A stretch of DNA of 53,829 nucleotides from Colwellia psychrerythraea (GCA_002163005.1 MAAF01000053.1:1-53829); one strand, 5' to 3'. Shown: positions 19,886-28,969, numbered from the stretch's first letter. Notes: generated by a model not told the origin, from the sequence alone. Numbers and translations: made by a program.

Positions 19886-20200
19886 CTACTTCCCGCCACC
19901 TAAGCAGTTTGGAGAGCTTGGCGCATTGCCAGCATACTGCTCTTGCCACTCGTTTTCTGTGTAGGTGTGTAATGCTAATGCATGAATCTTTTCAGCTAGC
20001 TCTTGTGAAAGTACGCTATTGACTAAACGATGACGTTTTATTAAACGTTCATCTTCAAAGGCTTTAGCCACAATAACCACTTTAAAGTGTGACTCACTGC
20101 CCGGTGGTACATTATGGTTATTACTTTCATTAATCACTTCTAAATGTGATGGCTGAAAAGCATCAAGCAGTTTTTGTTCAATAACAGAGGCAACAGTCAT
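19886..20200 (-). CDS. BolA family protein
   Basis: 104 residues from MTVASVIEQKLLDAF, which has AGGA 8 nt upstream. An upstream in-frame start would add 26 residues of low-quality sequence and is rejected. The BolA fold signature is present: LEVINESNNHNVPPGSESHF with the conserved His and Ser, and KRHRLVNSVLSQEL with the conserved RHR.VN helix. The tail ends SSPNCLGGGK. BolA proteins pair with monothiol glutaredoxins in iron-sulfur and redox signalling and affect cell shape and stress response. Divergent from rlmG. Confidence 0.92.
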   Translation of the reverse strand: MTVASVIEQKLLDAFQPSHLEVINESNNHNVPPGSESHFKVVIVAKAFEDERLIKRHRLVNSVLSQELAEKIHALALHTYTENEWQEQYAGNAPSSPNCLGGGK

Positions 20201-20337
20201 TATTCTATTCCTGAGTGTAAAAAAAGTAGTAGGTGAAGTGGTAAATATTTTAGCTGATTTATGTGGATAGACCAACAATATGTTGTGGATTATGACACAA
20301 TAGCGGGCAAATTTTCACTGACCTTTAGCCCATTTTT

Positions 20338-21516
20338 ATGATCAGCCCTTTTATTGTTAATGATAAGAACTTATTCCTAAGTCGCTTTCCTGTTTCACAA
20401 GTAAACCGCAGTTTACAAGCATGGGATTCAGCCGATGAGTACCTAATAAACCATGTCCATAATCAAGGTTTAATTAACGCGCAAACAAAGGTAGCTATTT
20501 TTAATGATGCTTTTGGTGCGTTGGCTACAAACTTCTGCCATTGTGGTAGTGAAAACCCTAACGTTATTTCTATTAATGACTCTTACATTAGTAGTGAAGG
20601 GGCCAGCTATAACATCGAGCAAAATGGCTTAGATGATAGTAATTTTAAGCAGCTAAATTCTTTAGCTAGCTTACCTAATGATATTGACGTCATTTTATAT
20701 AAAATTCCTAAAAGCAAATCGCTACTGATCGAACAACTTATTCAAATCAAGAAATCAGTTAGCGATAATTGTATTTTTATTGCTGCTGATCGCGCTAAAG
20801 AAATTCATAGCGCCACCTTAAAAGTGTTTGAAAAACATTTAGGCACCACAAAAACATCTTTGGCTGTTAAAAAATCCCGTTTAGTTTTTTGTCAGTTTGA
20901 TAACAAGCAAGTGCATCAATCTCCTTTCCCAACGGTGTGGTCTTTAGCGCATCAATCTACCAATGATTCGCCATCTCGCGAGTTAATCATTAGCAATCAT
21001 GCTAATGTTTATGCCCGAGAAAAGTTAGATATTGGCGCCAGGTACTTTATTGAAAATTTACCTAAAGTTGCCGCTGACAGCAAAGTAATAGACTTAGGTT
21101 GTGGCAATGGTGTTATCGGTCTTACCGTTTTAGCGAATCAACCTGAAGCGCATGTTCAGTTTATTGATGAATCCACCATGGCAATGGCCTCAGCGAAGCA
21201 GAATATAATGACAAACCTGCCTGAAGTGATTGACCAATGTGAGTTTACCCTTAACGATTCGTTGACCGATATAGAAGGTGGAAGTGTTGATTTAATTTTA
21301 TGTAATCCGCCTTTTCATCAAAATACCGCGACAACCGATCACATCGCTTGGCAGATGTTTAGAGACAGTCATAGAGTATTAAAAAAAGGTGGGGAATTAC
21401 GTATTATTGGTAACCAAAAATTAGCTTATCATATTAAATTACAACGCCTTTTTGGTAATGAAACCTTAATCGCCAGTAATGATAAGTTTGTCACCCAATC
21501 AGCCATTAAACGCTAA
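20338..21516 (+). CDS. rlmG: 23S rRNA (guanine-1835-N2)-methyltransferase RlmG
   Basis: 392 residues. A two-domain methyltransferase: the N-terminal half (1-195) is the degenerate copy and the C-terminal half carries the SAM site VIDLGCGNGVIGL and the catalytic NPPFHQ of N2-guanine methyltransferases. Length and motifs fit RlmG rather than RsmC. First gene of a probable rlmG-lipoprotein-cyclophilin operon, with 16 bp before the next gene. Confidence 0.93.
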   Translation: MISPFIVNDKNLFLSRFPVSQVNRSLQAWDSADEYLINHVHNQGLINAQTKVAIFNDAFGALATNFCHCGSENPNVISINDSYISSEGASYNIEQNGLDDSNFKQLNSLASLPNDIDVILYKIPKSKSLLIEQLIQIKKSVSDNCIFIAADRAKEIHSATLKVFEKHLGTTKTSLAVKKSRLVFCQFDNKQVHQSPFPTVWSLAHQSTNDSPSRELIISNHANVYAREKLDIGARYFIENLPKVAADSKVIDLGCGNGVIGLTVLANQPEAHVQFIDESTMAMASAKQNIMTNLPEVIDQCEFTLNDSLTDIEGGSVDLILCNPPFHQNTATTDHIAWQMFRDSHRVLKKGGELRIIGNQKLAYHIKLQRLFGNETLIASNDKFVTQSAIKR

Positions 21517-21532
21517 ATAAATAGAGAGAAAC

Positions 21533-22102
21533 ATGAACTTCAACACATTTAAGTCAATCGCCCTAGTCTTATTGCTTACGAGCATTGCTGGGTGTAGTAC
21601 AGCGCCTACACATTTAATTGTTTCGCCTCAGGTTTACTTATCACCTTCGAATCAGTTATCTGGCAGGGAAGCACAATTAAATGTTGTTGATATGCGCACC
21701 AGCACACATATCATCCAGATATTAGAAAAGGATGAAGCGGCAATCATTCTTTCGTCTGAGCAACGCCTTGAAGATATTATTCAAGCTATATTGACAAAAC
21801 AATGGCAACAACAAGGTTTAGCTTTATCAGACTCTGAAAATAACAAAATGACCGTCACCATAGAAAAAGCGGTTATTAGTGTTGATCAAGAAAGTGTCAG
21901 TTACAGCACTCAAAGTGAAATTATCATCAAGGTTTCTATTGATAATTCCAAACAAACACTGACTAGCCGCTTTAAAAATAGAGCGCACAGTGAAGGCGCA
22001 CTTAACGCTGATGTCGCGGTGTTAGAACGTGAATTCAATCAGCATTTAAGCACGTTAATAAAACAAATTTTAACCAGCAAAGATATTAAAACCTTTTTAT
22101 AG
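21533..22102 (+). CDS. YajG family lipoprotein
   Basis: 189 residues. A lipoprotein signal ends in the lipobox SIAGC. The start of the mature part APTHLIVSPQVYL followed by VVDMRTSTHIIQI is the pattern of YajG (DUF of ~190 residues, outer-membrane lipoprotein of unknown function). The RBS GAGAG lies upstream. It follows rlmG by 16 bp and precedes the cyclophilin gene by 46 bp. Confidence 0.85.
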   Translation: MNFNTFKSIALVLLLTSIAGCSTAPTHLIVSPQVYLSPSNQLSGREAQLNVVDMRTSTHIIQILEKDEAAIILSSEQRLEDIIQAILTKQWQQQGLALSDSENNKMTVTIEKAVISVDQESVSYSTQSEIIIKVSIDNSKQTLTSRFKNRAHSEGALNADVAVLEREFNQHLSTLIKQILTSKDIKTFL

Positions 22103-22148
22103 TATGTTGTAATAGCACAAGTTTTCTCTCAATTAAAGGTAGGTAGTT

Positions 22149-22736
22149 TTGAAAAATATTGTTCAGTGGATTATGACAAGTACTTTGCTAATTATTAGTA
22201 CTTTTAGCTATGCGGTTGATCCTACTAATATATATCCTAAAGTAAAATTAGAAACATCTATGGGAGTTATTATTGTTGAACTCGATAGAGTGAAAGCGCC
22301 TATTACGGTGAACAATTTTCTGGAATATGTGGTTAAAGGAGAATACAACAACACTATTTTTCATCGCATAATAGATGATTTTATTGTGCAAGGTGGTGGT
22401 TATGACGCTAAATTTTCCGCCAAAAAATCAGGTAAAAATATTGTTAACGAATCAGGAAATGGTCTCAAAAATGAAATGGGTACCATTGCTATGGCGAAAG
22501 AAAATAGGCCACATACCGCCAACCGCCAGTTCTTTTTTAACCTCGCAGATAATACGACGTTAGACCCTGGCAGAAAATGGGGCTACGCTGTTTTCGGCGC
22601 CATTATTGAAGGTGAAGAAGTGTTGGAGGCAATCGCTAAAGTACCCACAGACTATAACGAGGTTATGGCTTGGAATGATGTACCAGTAAAACAAGTGACT
22701 TTAATTAAAGCAACATTATTGCCCGCTAACGATTAA
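22149..22736 (+). CDS. Periplasmic peptidyl-prolyl cis-trans isomerase, cyclophilin type
   Basis: 195 residues from a TTG start with AAAGG about 12 nt upstream; no nearer ATG keeps the signal peptide complete. Residues 1-22 are a Sec signal (ending FSYAV), so it is a periplasmic PpiA-like enzyme. The cyclophilin core is recognisable: YNNTIFHRIIDDFIVQGG, then ANRQFFFNLADN and KWGYAVFGAIIEG. The Arg of FHRI and the QGG are catalytic-site residues. Last gene of the rlmG run. Confidence 0.93.
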   Translation: MKNIVQWIMTSTLLIISTFSYAVDPTNIYPKVKLETSMGVIIVELDRVKAPITVNNFLEYVVKGEYNNTIFHRIIDDFIVQGGGYDAKFSAKKSGKNIVNESGNGLKNEMGTIAMAKENRPHTANRQFFFNLADNTTLDPGRKWGYAVFGAIIEGEEVLEAIAKVPTDYNEVMAWNDVPVKQVTLIKATLLPAND

Positions 22737-22928
22737 GTTTTCACCAACAATTACTTACAATAAACACTAAATAAAAACTTAATTTTCTTTGACAAAAAGC
22801 CAACTATCACCGATACATAAGTTAGCCCATAAATTTTCTCGCAAATAAAAACCAAGCCGTGAATCAATAATAAAGGCAATAATACTTTTCGGTGAAAATT
22901 AAACCTATAGCTAACCACCGTCATCTTC

Positions 22929-22944
22929 TGTACCAAACGGTACA
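22929..22944. promoter_or_regulatory. Perfect 6-bp inverted repeat, possible operator
   Basis: TGTACC-AAAC-GGTACA lies just upstream of the AAGGGG ribosome binding site of the gene at 22964. It is compact and symmetrical like a TetR-class operator, but the regulator is unknown; an RNA hairpin in the leader is equally possible. Confidence 0.35.
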
Positions 22945-22963
22945 TGTATTTTAAGGGGACATC

Positions 22964-23293
22964 ATGATAATTGAACAATTCATCGATCATAAAATACTAC
23001 AAATGCATGCCTACGTGAGCGCAGTCATCGAGCAAAAGCTACACTACACTGAGCTAGACCATTTTATTTTAGATACCATGTCTGAGTGGACTTTATTAAA
23101 AGTTATTGATGAGACCCCACACAGCGCTAAAGAACGTGTATTTTGGCACCTGATGCATGAAGTTAGCTTACATGGCGCCCAAGCGCTAAACCAGGATCTC
23201 TTTTTTAAAAGTGAAATGAATACCTGCCTAGACTTCTTTAACGGTACTGGTAGCTACCCTATAGATTGTATTGGTTGGCGCCCTATCCCTTAA
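22964..23293 (+). CDS. Conserved hypothetical protein of about 109 residues
   Basis: 109 residues, soluble, rich in His and aromatic residues, with no signal peptide. It begins MIIEQFIDHKILQMHAYVSAV and ends IDCIGWRPIP. I recall similar ~108-residue uncharacterised proteins in Shewanella and relatives, sharing the pattern QFID.KILQ...YVSAVI and the C-terminal DC.G.RP. No function is known. A good AAGGGG ribosome binding site precedes the ATG. It lies 110 bp upstream of the AmpG-like permease gene on the same strand. Confidence 0.75.
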   Translation: MIIEQFIDHKILQMHAYVSAVIEQKLHYTELDHFILDTMSEWTLLKVIDETPHSAKERVFWHLMHEVSLHGAQALNQDLFFKSEMNTCLDFFNGTGSYPIDCIGWRPIP

Positions 23294-23403
23294 TAGTTGA
23301 TCCGCTATTAAATTATCACTCAAATATCGTATACCGCTTCTGCAATCAACAAGCCTCTGATAAACTTAGAAAACATAAAAACCTAATTTTAAGTTACTCG
23401 CTA

Positions 23404-24684
23404 ATGCCGCAAATGCCCACAGCTAGCCAAGTAAAAAACAGTTCATTTAAAGAGGCAATTTTAAATAAGCGCATGCTTATTTGTATTTTCACCGGCTTTA
23501 GCTCAGGTCTACCACTGTTTGTTTTATATCAATTGGTCCCAGGCTGGTTACGCGATGAAGGTGTAAGTCTCACTGAGATTGGACTATTCTCATTAATTGG
23601 CATCCCTTATGTGTGGAAATTTCTTTGGTCACCACTCATGGATCGCTACTCTCTCGGCCTGCTTGGCAGACGCCGAAGTTGGATGTTAGTAACGCAACTT
23701 TTACTATTAGGCTCTATTGCAGGTTTTGGCTTTGTTAATCCTATTATGGATATATGGTCAGTAGCCTATTTAGCAGCAGCCGTGGCTTTTTTCAGTGCTA
23801 GCCAAGATATAGTGCTTGATGCATATCGACGAGAATTACTACCCGATAACGAACTCGGCTTAGGTAACTCAATTCATGTGCAGGCATACCGGCTTTCTGG
23901 ACTGGTGCCAGGATCACTCGCTTTTATTCTAGCCGATCATATGAGTTGGCAATCTGTATTCGTGATAGTCTCGGCTTTCATGTTATTAGGCGTATTGTTA
24001 ACACTGTTCATTAAAGAACTAGATTCTGAACATTCTGCACCTAAAAGCTTGCAAGAAGCCGTTGTTTTACCGTTTAAAGACTTCATCCAGAGTAAAGGAC
24101 TTAAATCTGCTGGGTATACATTATTGTTTCTTGTCCTTTATAAATTAGGAGACAATATGGCAACAGCGTTGCAAACACCATTTTTCATTGATATGGGCTT
24201 TAGCAAAACTGAAATAGGGGTGGTTGCCAAGACCTCATCATTAATTGCGATGACCATTGGTATAGTCGTTGGCGGCTTAGTAATGGTTAAGCTCAGCATT
24301 AACCGCGCGCTATGGTTGTTTGGTTTTGTACAAATTTTAAGTATATTAGGCTTTGCTGCCCTCGCTGAAATAGGACATAACACCTATGCTTTAGCTATCA
24401 CTATGGGGTTTGAGTATTTAGGCGTTGGGTTAGGCACCGCTGCTTTCACCGCTTTTATTGCTAAAACAACTAATCCAGCCTTTGCAGCAACACAAATTGC
24501 CTTATTCACGGCCTTAGCCGTAGTGCCACGCACTTTTGCTAATGCCACTACAGGCGTTATTGTTGAGCAAATAGGTTGGACTAACTTTTATTTTCTTTGC
24601 ACGGTTTTAGCTGTTCCAGGTATGTTGATGTTACTTAAAATTGCCCCTTGGAATGAAACATCCCTTAACTCGAGCAATAGTTAG
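23404..24684 (+). CDS. ampG: AmpG-like MFS permease (muropeptide/sugar transporter family)
   Basis: 426 residues from MPQMPTASQ, followed by about 12 transmembrane helices. A longer frame reaching back to 23266 overlaps the upstream gene and adds no conserved sequence, so it is rejected. AmpG hallmarks are visible: FTGFSSGLPLFVLYQLVPGWLRDEG, the GIPYVWKFLWSPLMDRY segment, and ASQDIVLDAYRRELL. The family imports GlcNAc-anhydroMurNAc peptides for peptidoglycan recycling; the exact substrate here is inferred. Confidence 0.88.
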   Translation: MPQMPTASQVKNSSFKEAILNKRMLICIFTGFSSGLPLFVLYQLVPGWLRDEGVSLTEIGLFSLIGIPYVWKFLWSPLMDRYSLGLLGRRRSWMLVTQLLLLGSIAGFGFVNPIMDIWSVAYLAAAVAFFSASQDIVLDAYRRELLPDNELGLGNSIHVQAYRLSGLVPGSLAFILADHMSWQSVFVIVSAFMLLGVLLTLFIKELDSEHSAPKSLQEAVVLPFKDFIQSKGLKSAGYTLLFLVLYKLGDNMATALQTPFFIDMGFSKTEIGVVAKTSSLIAMTIGIVVGGLVMVKLSINRALWLFGFVQILSILGFAALAEIGHNTYALAITMGFEYLGVGLGTAAFTAFIAKTTNPAFAATQIALFTALAVVPRTFANATTGVIVEQIGWTNFYFLCTVLAVPGMLMLLKIAPWNETSLNSSNS

Positions 24685-24855
24685 CTAATGGAAATACAAT
24701 GATTTATATTTTCACTATTATATAGTGAGGTAGTTTTGCTTAATTCAAGGTAAGCTTATGCGTCAATAGCTGGCCTATTGCAAATAAACTTAACGATGAA
24801 GTCAGTAAAGATAACCGCTATAGAAATATTTATTAAACCGAGCTGAGGTTATTTT

Positions 24856-25026
24856 ATGATAAAATTTTTCTTTTTAATGCCCATTATTATGAGTGCCATT
24901 TGGATTTGGTACCTTAACGCACATGATTACAGCCTCAAGGAAGGCATCAAAGGCTTTACTTATATTCTCGCTTTCAACACCATCATTATTGGTTTTTTCA
25001 TGATGATGATTTATATAACTCACTAA
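24856..25026 (+). CDS. Small two-helix membrane protein, 56 residues
   Basis: ATG at 24856 with TGAGG 7-8 nt upstream; 56 residues, TAA stop. Two hydrophobic helices (about 2-20, MIKFFFLMPIIMSAIWIWYL without its ends, and 35-54 TYILAFNTIIIGFFMMMIYI) flank a short polar linker (NAHDYSLKEGIKGF). Pattern and codon use look genuine, and I recall similar small Alteromonadales proteins with LP.IM..IW.WYLN. Function unknown. An opposite-strand frame through the same region lacks plausible features. Confidence 0.75.
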   Translation: MIKFFFLMPIIMSAIWIWYLNAHDYSLKEGIKGFTYILAFNTIIIGFFMMMIYITH

Positions 25027-25229
25027 TTTATCAATTTTATAGCAAAATCTATTCAAGATACGGTTTTTAGGACGCCTGAGAGAATACAGTTCAAAACGCA
25101 CTTTTCTTAATGATAGTGCAGACAAAAGTTCAGCCAACAAATGATCCGGTAAACTTGAGAAGAAAGATAGCAAGAAAATATTTTATAACATACACTAATG
25201 CAATATTTTTATAGCCTTTTACTCGTCTT

Positions 25230-26060
25230 ATGTTAACTGTTGATCAAAGTGTTTTAGATGATATTGGCCGTGGCTTCTCTATTCCGGCCCAGCCTAAACT
25301 ACTGCTAGAGTTACTAACGCTTATGGCAGAAGCAAACCCAAATATTAATGCTATTAGTAAAGACATAGCGGTGAGCGCTACTATTTTAAAAACCATTAAC
25401 TCCCCGCTATATGGTCTAGGCAGAACAGTAACCGACATCAAAATGTCAGTTAACTACATTGGCATCTTTGGTGTCGTTATGTTGGTTACCGGTAGCTTGC
25501 TTAAAAAGAGTTTTGATCCCAAAAACTGCAGTATTAATTTAGAAGATTTTTGGCAGTATACTGCTGACATTGCTAATGCGGCCATGTTGCTTGGTCAAAG
25601 GTATAAACCTGAGATTGTTAACGATAGGTTTTATAGCTTAGGATTATTTCATGCCTGCGGCGTACCTGTGATGGCGATGAAATATGATGATTACCAACAG
25701 TTATTAGATAATACACTAACAACGCCAGAGATCGCGATTACTGAGTTAGAAGAGCAACATTATGGCGTGAATCATGCGACTCTTGGCTATTATGTTGCCA
25801 GTTCATGGCGGTTACCCAAAGACGTTTGCCAAATTATCTTACAGCACCGTGATAGACATTTTATTAACGAACTTAACGGCTCACAAGAGCAAGATTTATT
25901 TGCCGTACTTAAGTTGAGTGAACAGCTAGTTTCAATAAAAAATTCAAATTGCTCCTCTGCAGATTGGCCTTATGTACAAGAAAATGTCTGCAAGCTATTA
26001 GCAATTGATGAAGAGGCTTTACAAGGACTGATTTCAGAATTTTCTGACAGTAAAGAATAA
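25230..26060 (+). CDS. HDOD domain protein (signalling), copy 2
   Basis: 276 residues, the same length and domain layout as the protein at 15772-16605. It shares INSPLYG, FYSLGLFHACGVPVMA, NHATLGYYVASSWRLPKDVC. The metal HD pair is again replaced (GLFHACG), so it is unlikely to be a phosphodiesterase. No good ribosome binding site is seen before the ATG. The duplication around the fabV-ampG block suggests a paralogous expansion of HDOD regulators. Convergent with yacL, with a shared terminator. Confidence 0.9.
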   Translation: MLTVDQSVLDDIGRGFSIPAQPKLLLELLTLMAEANPNINAISKDIAVSATILKTINSPLYGLGRTVTDIKMSVNYIGIFGVVMLVTGSLLKKSFDPKNCSINLEDFWQYTADIANAAMLLGQRYKPEIVNDRFYSLGLFHACGVPVMAMKYDDYQQLLDNTLTTPEIAITELEEQHYGVNHATLGYYVASSWRLPKDVCQIILQHRDRHFINELNGSQEQDLFAVLKLSEQLVSIKNSNCSSADWPYVQENVCKLLAIDEEALQGLISEFSDSKE

Positions 26061-26088
26061 AAATTCAGGTATAACTAAATAGCTAATG

Positions 26089-26119
26089 AATTAAAGATGC
26101 GAATAAAGCATCTTTAATT
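26089..26119. terminator. Bidirectional terminator between HDOD copy 2 and yacL
   Basis: A perfect 12-bp stem AATTAAAGATGC / GCATCTTTAATT with a 7-nt loop in the gap between two convergent genes. The T-tract is short, so it is of moderate strength. Confidence 0.65.
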
Positions 26120-26134
26120 AGGTTCGCCGATGGC

Positions 26135-26533
26135 TTATCGTAAACCGTTGGTAAACTGCCCCCAAGAAAGCAGCAAAGCTCTAAAATCATCTAAACCACA
26201 GCTAGCCATTTCATTTTGATCTAAGTGAATATGCTCATCTGTTAGCATCTCAGGCAAACCTTCACCAGTGCCATTTAACGAGCCGTTCATGCTCACATTG
26301 GTTTGAATCGAGACATCTTCGTTATTTAACGTAATAGAGTATTCACTGCCTGTGATAAGTAGCTCTTGAGACTGGCCTGTTTCAATATTATCTATTGCAG
26401 TTAGCAAGTCGGTAAGCTTAGTGACGTTATGTCCGAGTTCAACTTCCATCCATGGACCTATGACCTCGTGCTCTAACGAAAAGAGTGCTCGGGCTTCGCC
26501 TGTTATGGCGTCGTGTACAAATTCGTATTCCAT
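26135..26533 (-). CDS. yacL: UPF0231 family protein (YacL)
   Basis: 132 residues from MEYEFVHDAITGEARALFS, preceded by AGGAAAGG, so this start is preferred over one 15 codons upstream. The family pattern is clear: MEYEF..D..TG, LEHEVIGPWMEVELG, the GSEYSITLNNEDV strand pair, and the C-terminal LDQNEMASCGLDDF. Acidic, soluble, of unknown function; common in gammaproteobacteria. Confidence 0.85.
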   Translation of the reverse strand: MEYEFVHDAITGEARALFSLEHEVIGPWMEVELGHNVTKLTDLLTAIDNIETGQSQELLITGSEYSITLNNEDVSIQTNVSMNGSLNGTGEGLPEMLTDEHIHLDQNEMASCGLDDFRALLLSWGQFTNGLR

Positions 26534-26657
26534 AGCCTTTCCTATCAATGGGGTATAAAAGGGCCTATACCCAAGCATCTTCAGGTAGCTTGGGTATATA
26601 TTAAGTGTAGCAAAGCTTTGCAGCTTTTATAAAAAATAGTAGAACTTCGTGAGGTAA

Positions 26658-27311
26658 TTACTGCGCTTGCCAGTTGCAATCAAGTAGTACTTTATGTTTC
26701 GCGAGCTTATCTTGTTGGCTCAAATATATTTGGCCGAGAAAGTGTTCATTATGACCAATAATACCGACACCCTTAGGTGTACCTGTCATAACAATATCGC
26801 CATCTTCAAGGCTAACAAATGTTTGTAATTCCTTTAAGATATCATCGGGTTTTATCATCATTAAATTAACACCGCCCTGCTGCTTGAGAACATTATTAAT
26901 CAAAAGTGATAAGTTTAATTGCTGAATGTCTTCTTGATCAATACTGACAAAGTCACTAAAAATAGCTGAGTTATCAAATGCCTTAGCACGTTCCCAAGGA
27001 AGTCCTTTAGCTTTTAACTTTCCTTGTACTTCGCGTTTAGTTAAATCTAGGCCAAGCGCTACTGCCGTGAATTTTCCACCTTGGTAAAGAAAACTTAATT
27101 CAGCTTCGTAATGCAATACATCGTCATTATGTTTTGCATTAAGCACCGTATTAATTGCTGAGTTAGGCTTTAAAAACACCACCATTTCATCAGGTATTTC
27201 ATTGGCAAGCTCTTTGATATGGTCGACATAATTACGACCGATACATACAACTTTTGATGGTGTTATCAGCTGTGATGATTTTTCAGCTGAAACTAAGGTG
27301 ACAGTATTCAT
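26658..27311 (-). CDS. Fumarylacetoacetate hydrolase family protein
   Basis: 217 residues, a one-domain FAH fold enzyme of YcgM type. CIGRNYVDHIKEL, the metal-ligand motif HYEAELSF (E-x-E), KAFDNSA, and VMTGTPKGVG are all in place. The family covers acylpyruvate hydrolases and oxaloacetate decarboxylases; the substrate cannot be fixed from sequence. It lies 50 bp after the large membrane protein on the same strand, but its link to that operon is uncertain. Confidence 0.9.
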   Translation of the reverse strand: MNTVTLVSAEKSSQLITPSKVVCIGRNYVDHIKELANEIPDEMVVFLKPNSAINTVLNAKHNDDVLHYEAELSFLYQGGKFTAVALGLDLTKREVQGKLKAKGLPWERAKAFDNSAIFSDFVSIDQEDIQQLNLSLLINNVLKQQGGVNLMMIKPDDILKELQTFVSLEDGDIVMTGTPKGVGIIGHNEHFLGQIYLSQQDKLAKHKVLLDCNWQAQ

Positions 27312-27361
27312 AAAAAGACCTATTTAGCCTGCAAGGATTTATTAGGAGGCATAGTAATCAG

Positions 27362-28672
27362 TTACGGGGGATTGGACAAGTTGATTTTCTGGCTAACGGT
27401 AAAATATAAACGCATACATCTCACCATCAAGACTAATAGCCATACAAATTCAACTAACAAACAAAGAGCAAAGACAATATATAAGCTCGGCTCAAATATT
27501 ACCGCCAGCAACGATAAGCCACTGAGAATATGTAAGTAGTAAAGCATTAACCCATGTTTTTTATTTAAAAATTCATGCATATGTGGGATAAACTGCATCG
27601 CAGAGAAGTCAATCAAACAGCGTTGCTGAAGGTGAGTGTAACTTAAAAATGGCAATATCTTGAGTAACATACCTTGAATTACGGATAGCAAATAAAAGTA
27701 AATGAAAACGGCTGTTAACAGTATACTTTTGTCCGGTAGTGAGATGAATAAAGGAGTTTCTTCTGAGACATAAAAACGGTCGGGTAAAAAGTATAACAGA
27801 TTCATTAACAGCAATGTTCCCGCGGCCAATTGCCAGTACTTAATGCTGGTGTCAGGTACTTTACGTTTGCGCTGATTGATCACAGATAACAAGGTAAAGG
27901 AAAACACACCATGACTAATGAAAATCAACCCTAAGGCAAACTCAGTATAAAAGATATAAACGATCAGTAAGACAAAAATGCTGACACCAAGATATTGCCT
28001 TATGTATTTCGGCATATTAGGAGCGACATGAAACATGGGTAATACTTGAAAGCTCACAGCAATAATGAGTATGCCAGCCCAACCAACTAGCCCCATAAGG
28101 GCATGGAAATCGGTGACGTGCTTATCAAGCGTAATAAATGACACATTGATGCCTGCTCTGTTAGCTAACAGCAATATTCCTAGCAGTAACAAAATAACCA
28201 AAGACGTAATGGCTAAGCGAAAACAATTAATGGAATCACCTTGGCTTATTTTTTTTACTAACACCCAAATAATAGCACCAAGGTAAATACTTAACCCCAA
28301 ACTAAGTAGAACTAATGCAGCCAACGTTAACCAGTTAGACGCAAGCACAAAGCTTAACATTAAGGCTATTACGCCGACACAATATAAAGCGTGGCTAGTA
28401 GTCGCAATGAGTCTAGGTTTTGCGATACCAATACCGCCAATTACAGGTAATAATTGTAATAATGCGCCCATCATCACCATAGTTAAAAAACCTAAGGTAA
28501 AACCATGAGTTAACGCCAACATAGTTGGTTGCCAGCGACTTAACCAAAGCGTTTCACCTGAAAATAAAACGAGCAGCGCACACGCGATGATAAAAAGAGG
28601 GGCACTTAAGAAAAAACGAAAAGGTAAATCGATAGGAGGTAATGCGTTAAATGACAAGCCTGACATGTTCAT
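27362..28672 (-). CDS. Multi-pass membrane protein, possibly NnrS-like or nitrosative-stress related
   Basis: 436 residues, about 12 transmembrane helices. Conserved-looking His residues lie in or near helices (LALTHGFTLGFLTMVMMGAL, TDFHALMGLVGWAG, VLPMFHVAPNMP), as in heme/copper membrane proteins and NnrS. It is third in a tight run after hemerythrin and DUF2249 genes (9-bp gap), the context in which NO-responsive membrane proteins are often found. The family assignment is by analogy and context, not by a decisive motif. Confidence 0.7.
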   Translation of the reverse strand: MNMSGLSFNALPPIDLPFRFFLSAPLFIIACALLVLFSGETLWLSRWQPTMLALTHGFTLGFLTMVMMGALLQLLPVIGGIGIAKPRLIATTSHALYCVGVIALMLSFVLASNWLTLAALVLLSLGLSIYLGAIIWVLVKKISQGDSINCFRLAITSLVILLLLGILLLANRAGINVSFITLDKHVTDFHALMGLVGWAGILIIAVSFQVLPMFHVAPNMPKYIRQYLGVSIFVLLIVYIFYTEFALGLIFISHGVFSFTLLSVINQRKRKVPDTSIKYWQLAAGTLLLMNLLYFLPDRFYVSEETPLFISLPDKSILLTAVFIYFYLLSVIQGMLLKILPFLSYTHLQQRCLIDFSAMQFIPHMHEFLNKKHGLMLYYLHILSGLSLLAVIFEPSLYIVFALCLLVEFVWLLVLMVRCMRLYFTVSQKINLSNPP

Positions 28673-28681
28673 AGCGAGCCC

Positions 28682-28963
28682 TTACTTTGTTGTGCTTGTT
28701 TGAAAGGTTTGACCGTCAAAGTATTGCTCAAACAATCGTTGATCAATCTGGCGATAGATGAATAATGAAATATGATCATCGTCATGGACTTGGCAATGAT
28801 ACGCCCAGCCCGCTTGAGTCAGCTTTTCATACAAAGGGAATGGTTGCCGTCTATGGGTAACCAATAAACAATGGCTTTGCTCCAAAGAAGCCAATGCAGT
28901 TAATATCACTGTCATTGGCTCAGGCGGGGCAAGTTCACTTACATCAACAACCACAAGCTCCAT
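28682..28963 (-). CDS. DUF2249 domain protein
   Basis: 93 residues. The DUF2249 pattern is visible: VVDVSELAPPEPMTVILTAL, the LLVTHRRQPFPLYEKL segment (usually H...P.PLY..L), and W.YHC near residue 58. These small SirA/TusA-like proteins accompany denitrification and hemerythrin genes. It starts 6 bp after the hemerythrin stop codon and ends 9 bp before the membrane protein, so all three are co-transcribed. Function unknown. Confidence 0.85.
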   Translation of the reverse strand: MELVVVDVSELAPPEPMTVILTALASLEQSHCLLVTHRRQPFPLYEKLTQAGWAYHCQVHDDDHISLFIYRQIDQRLFEQYFDGQTFQTSTTK

Positions 28964-28969
28964 GATTGT

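Noticed and set aside
20201..20278. N-terminal extension of the BolA protein
   Set aside because: The downstream ATG has a good ribosome binding site and the family N-terminus begins there.
23266..23403. N-terminal extension of the AmpG-like permease
   Set aside because: It overlaps the upstream gene and adds a non-conserved polar stretch before the first helix.
24874..25173. 99-codon minus-strand frame overlapping the small membrane protein
   Set aside because: No ribosome binding site or domain; the opposite-strand 56-residue gene explains the region better.
26534..26578. N-terminal extension of YacL
   Set aside because: The family starts at MEYEF, which is preceded by AGGAAAGG.
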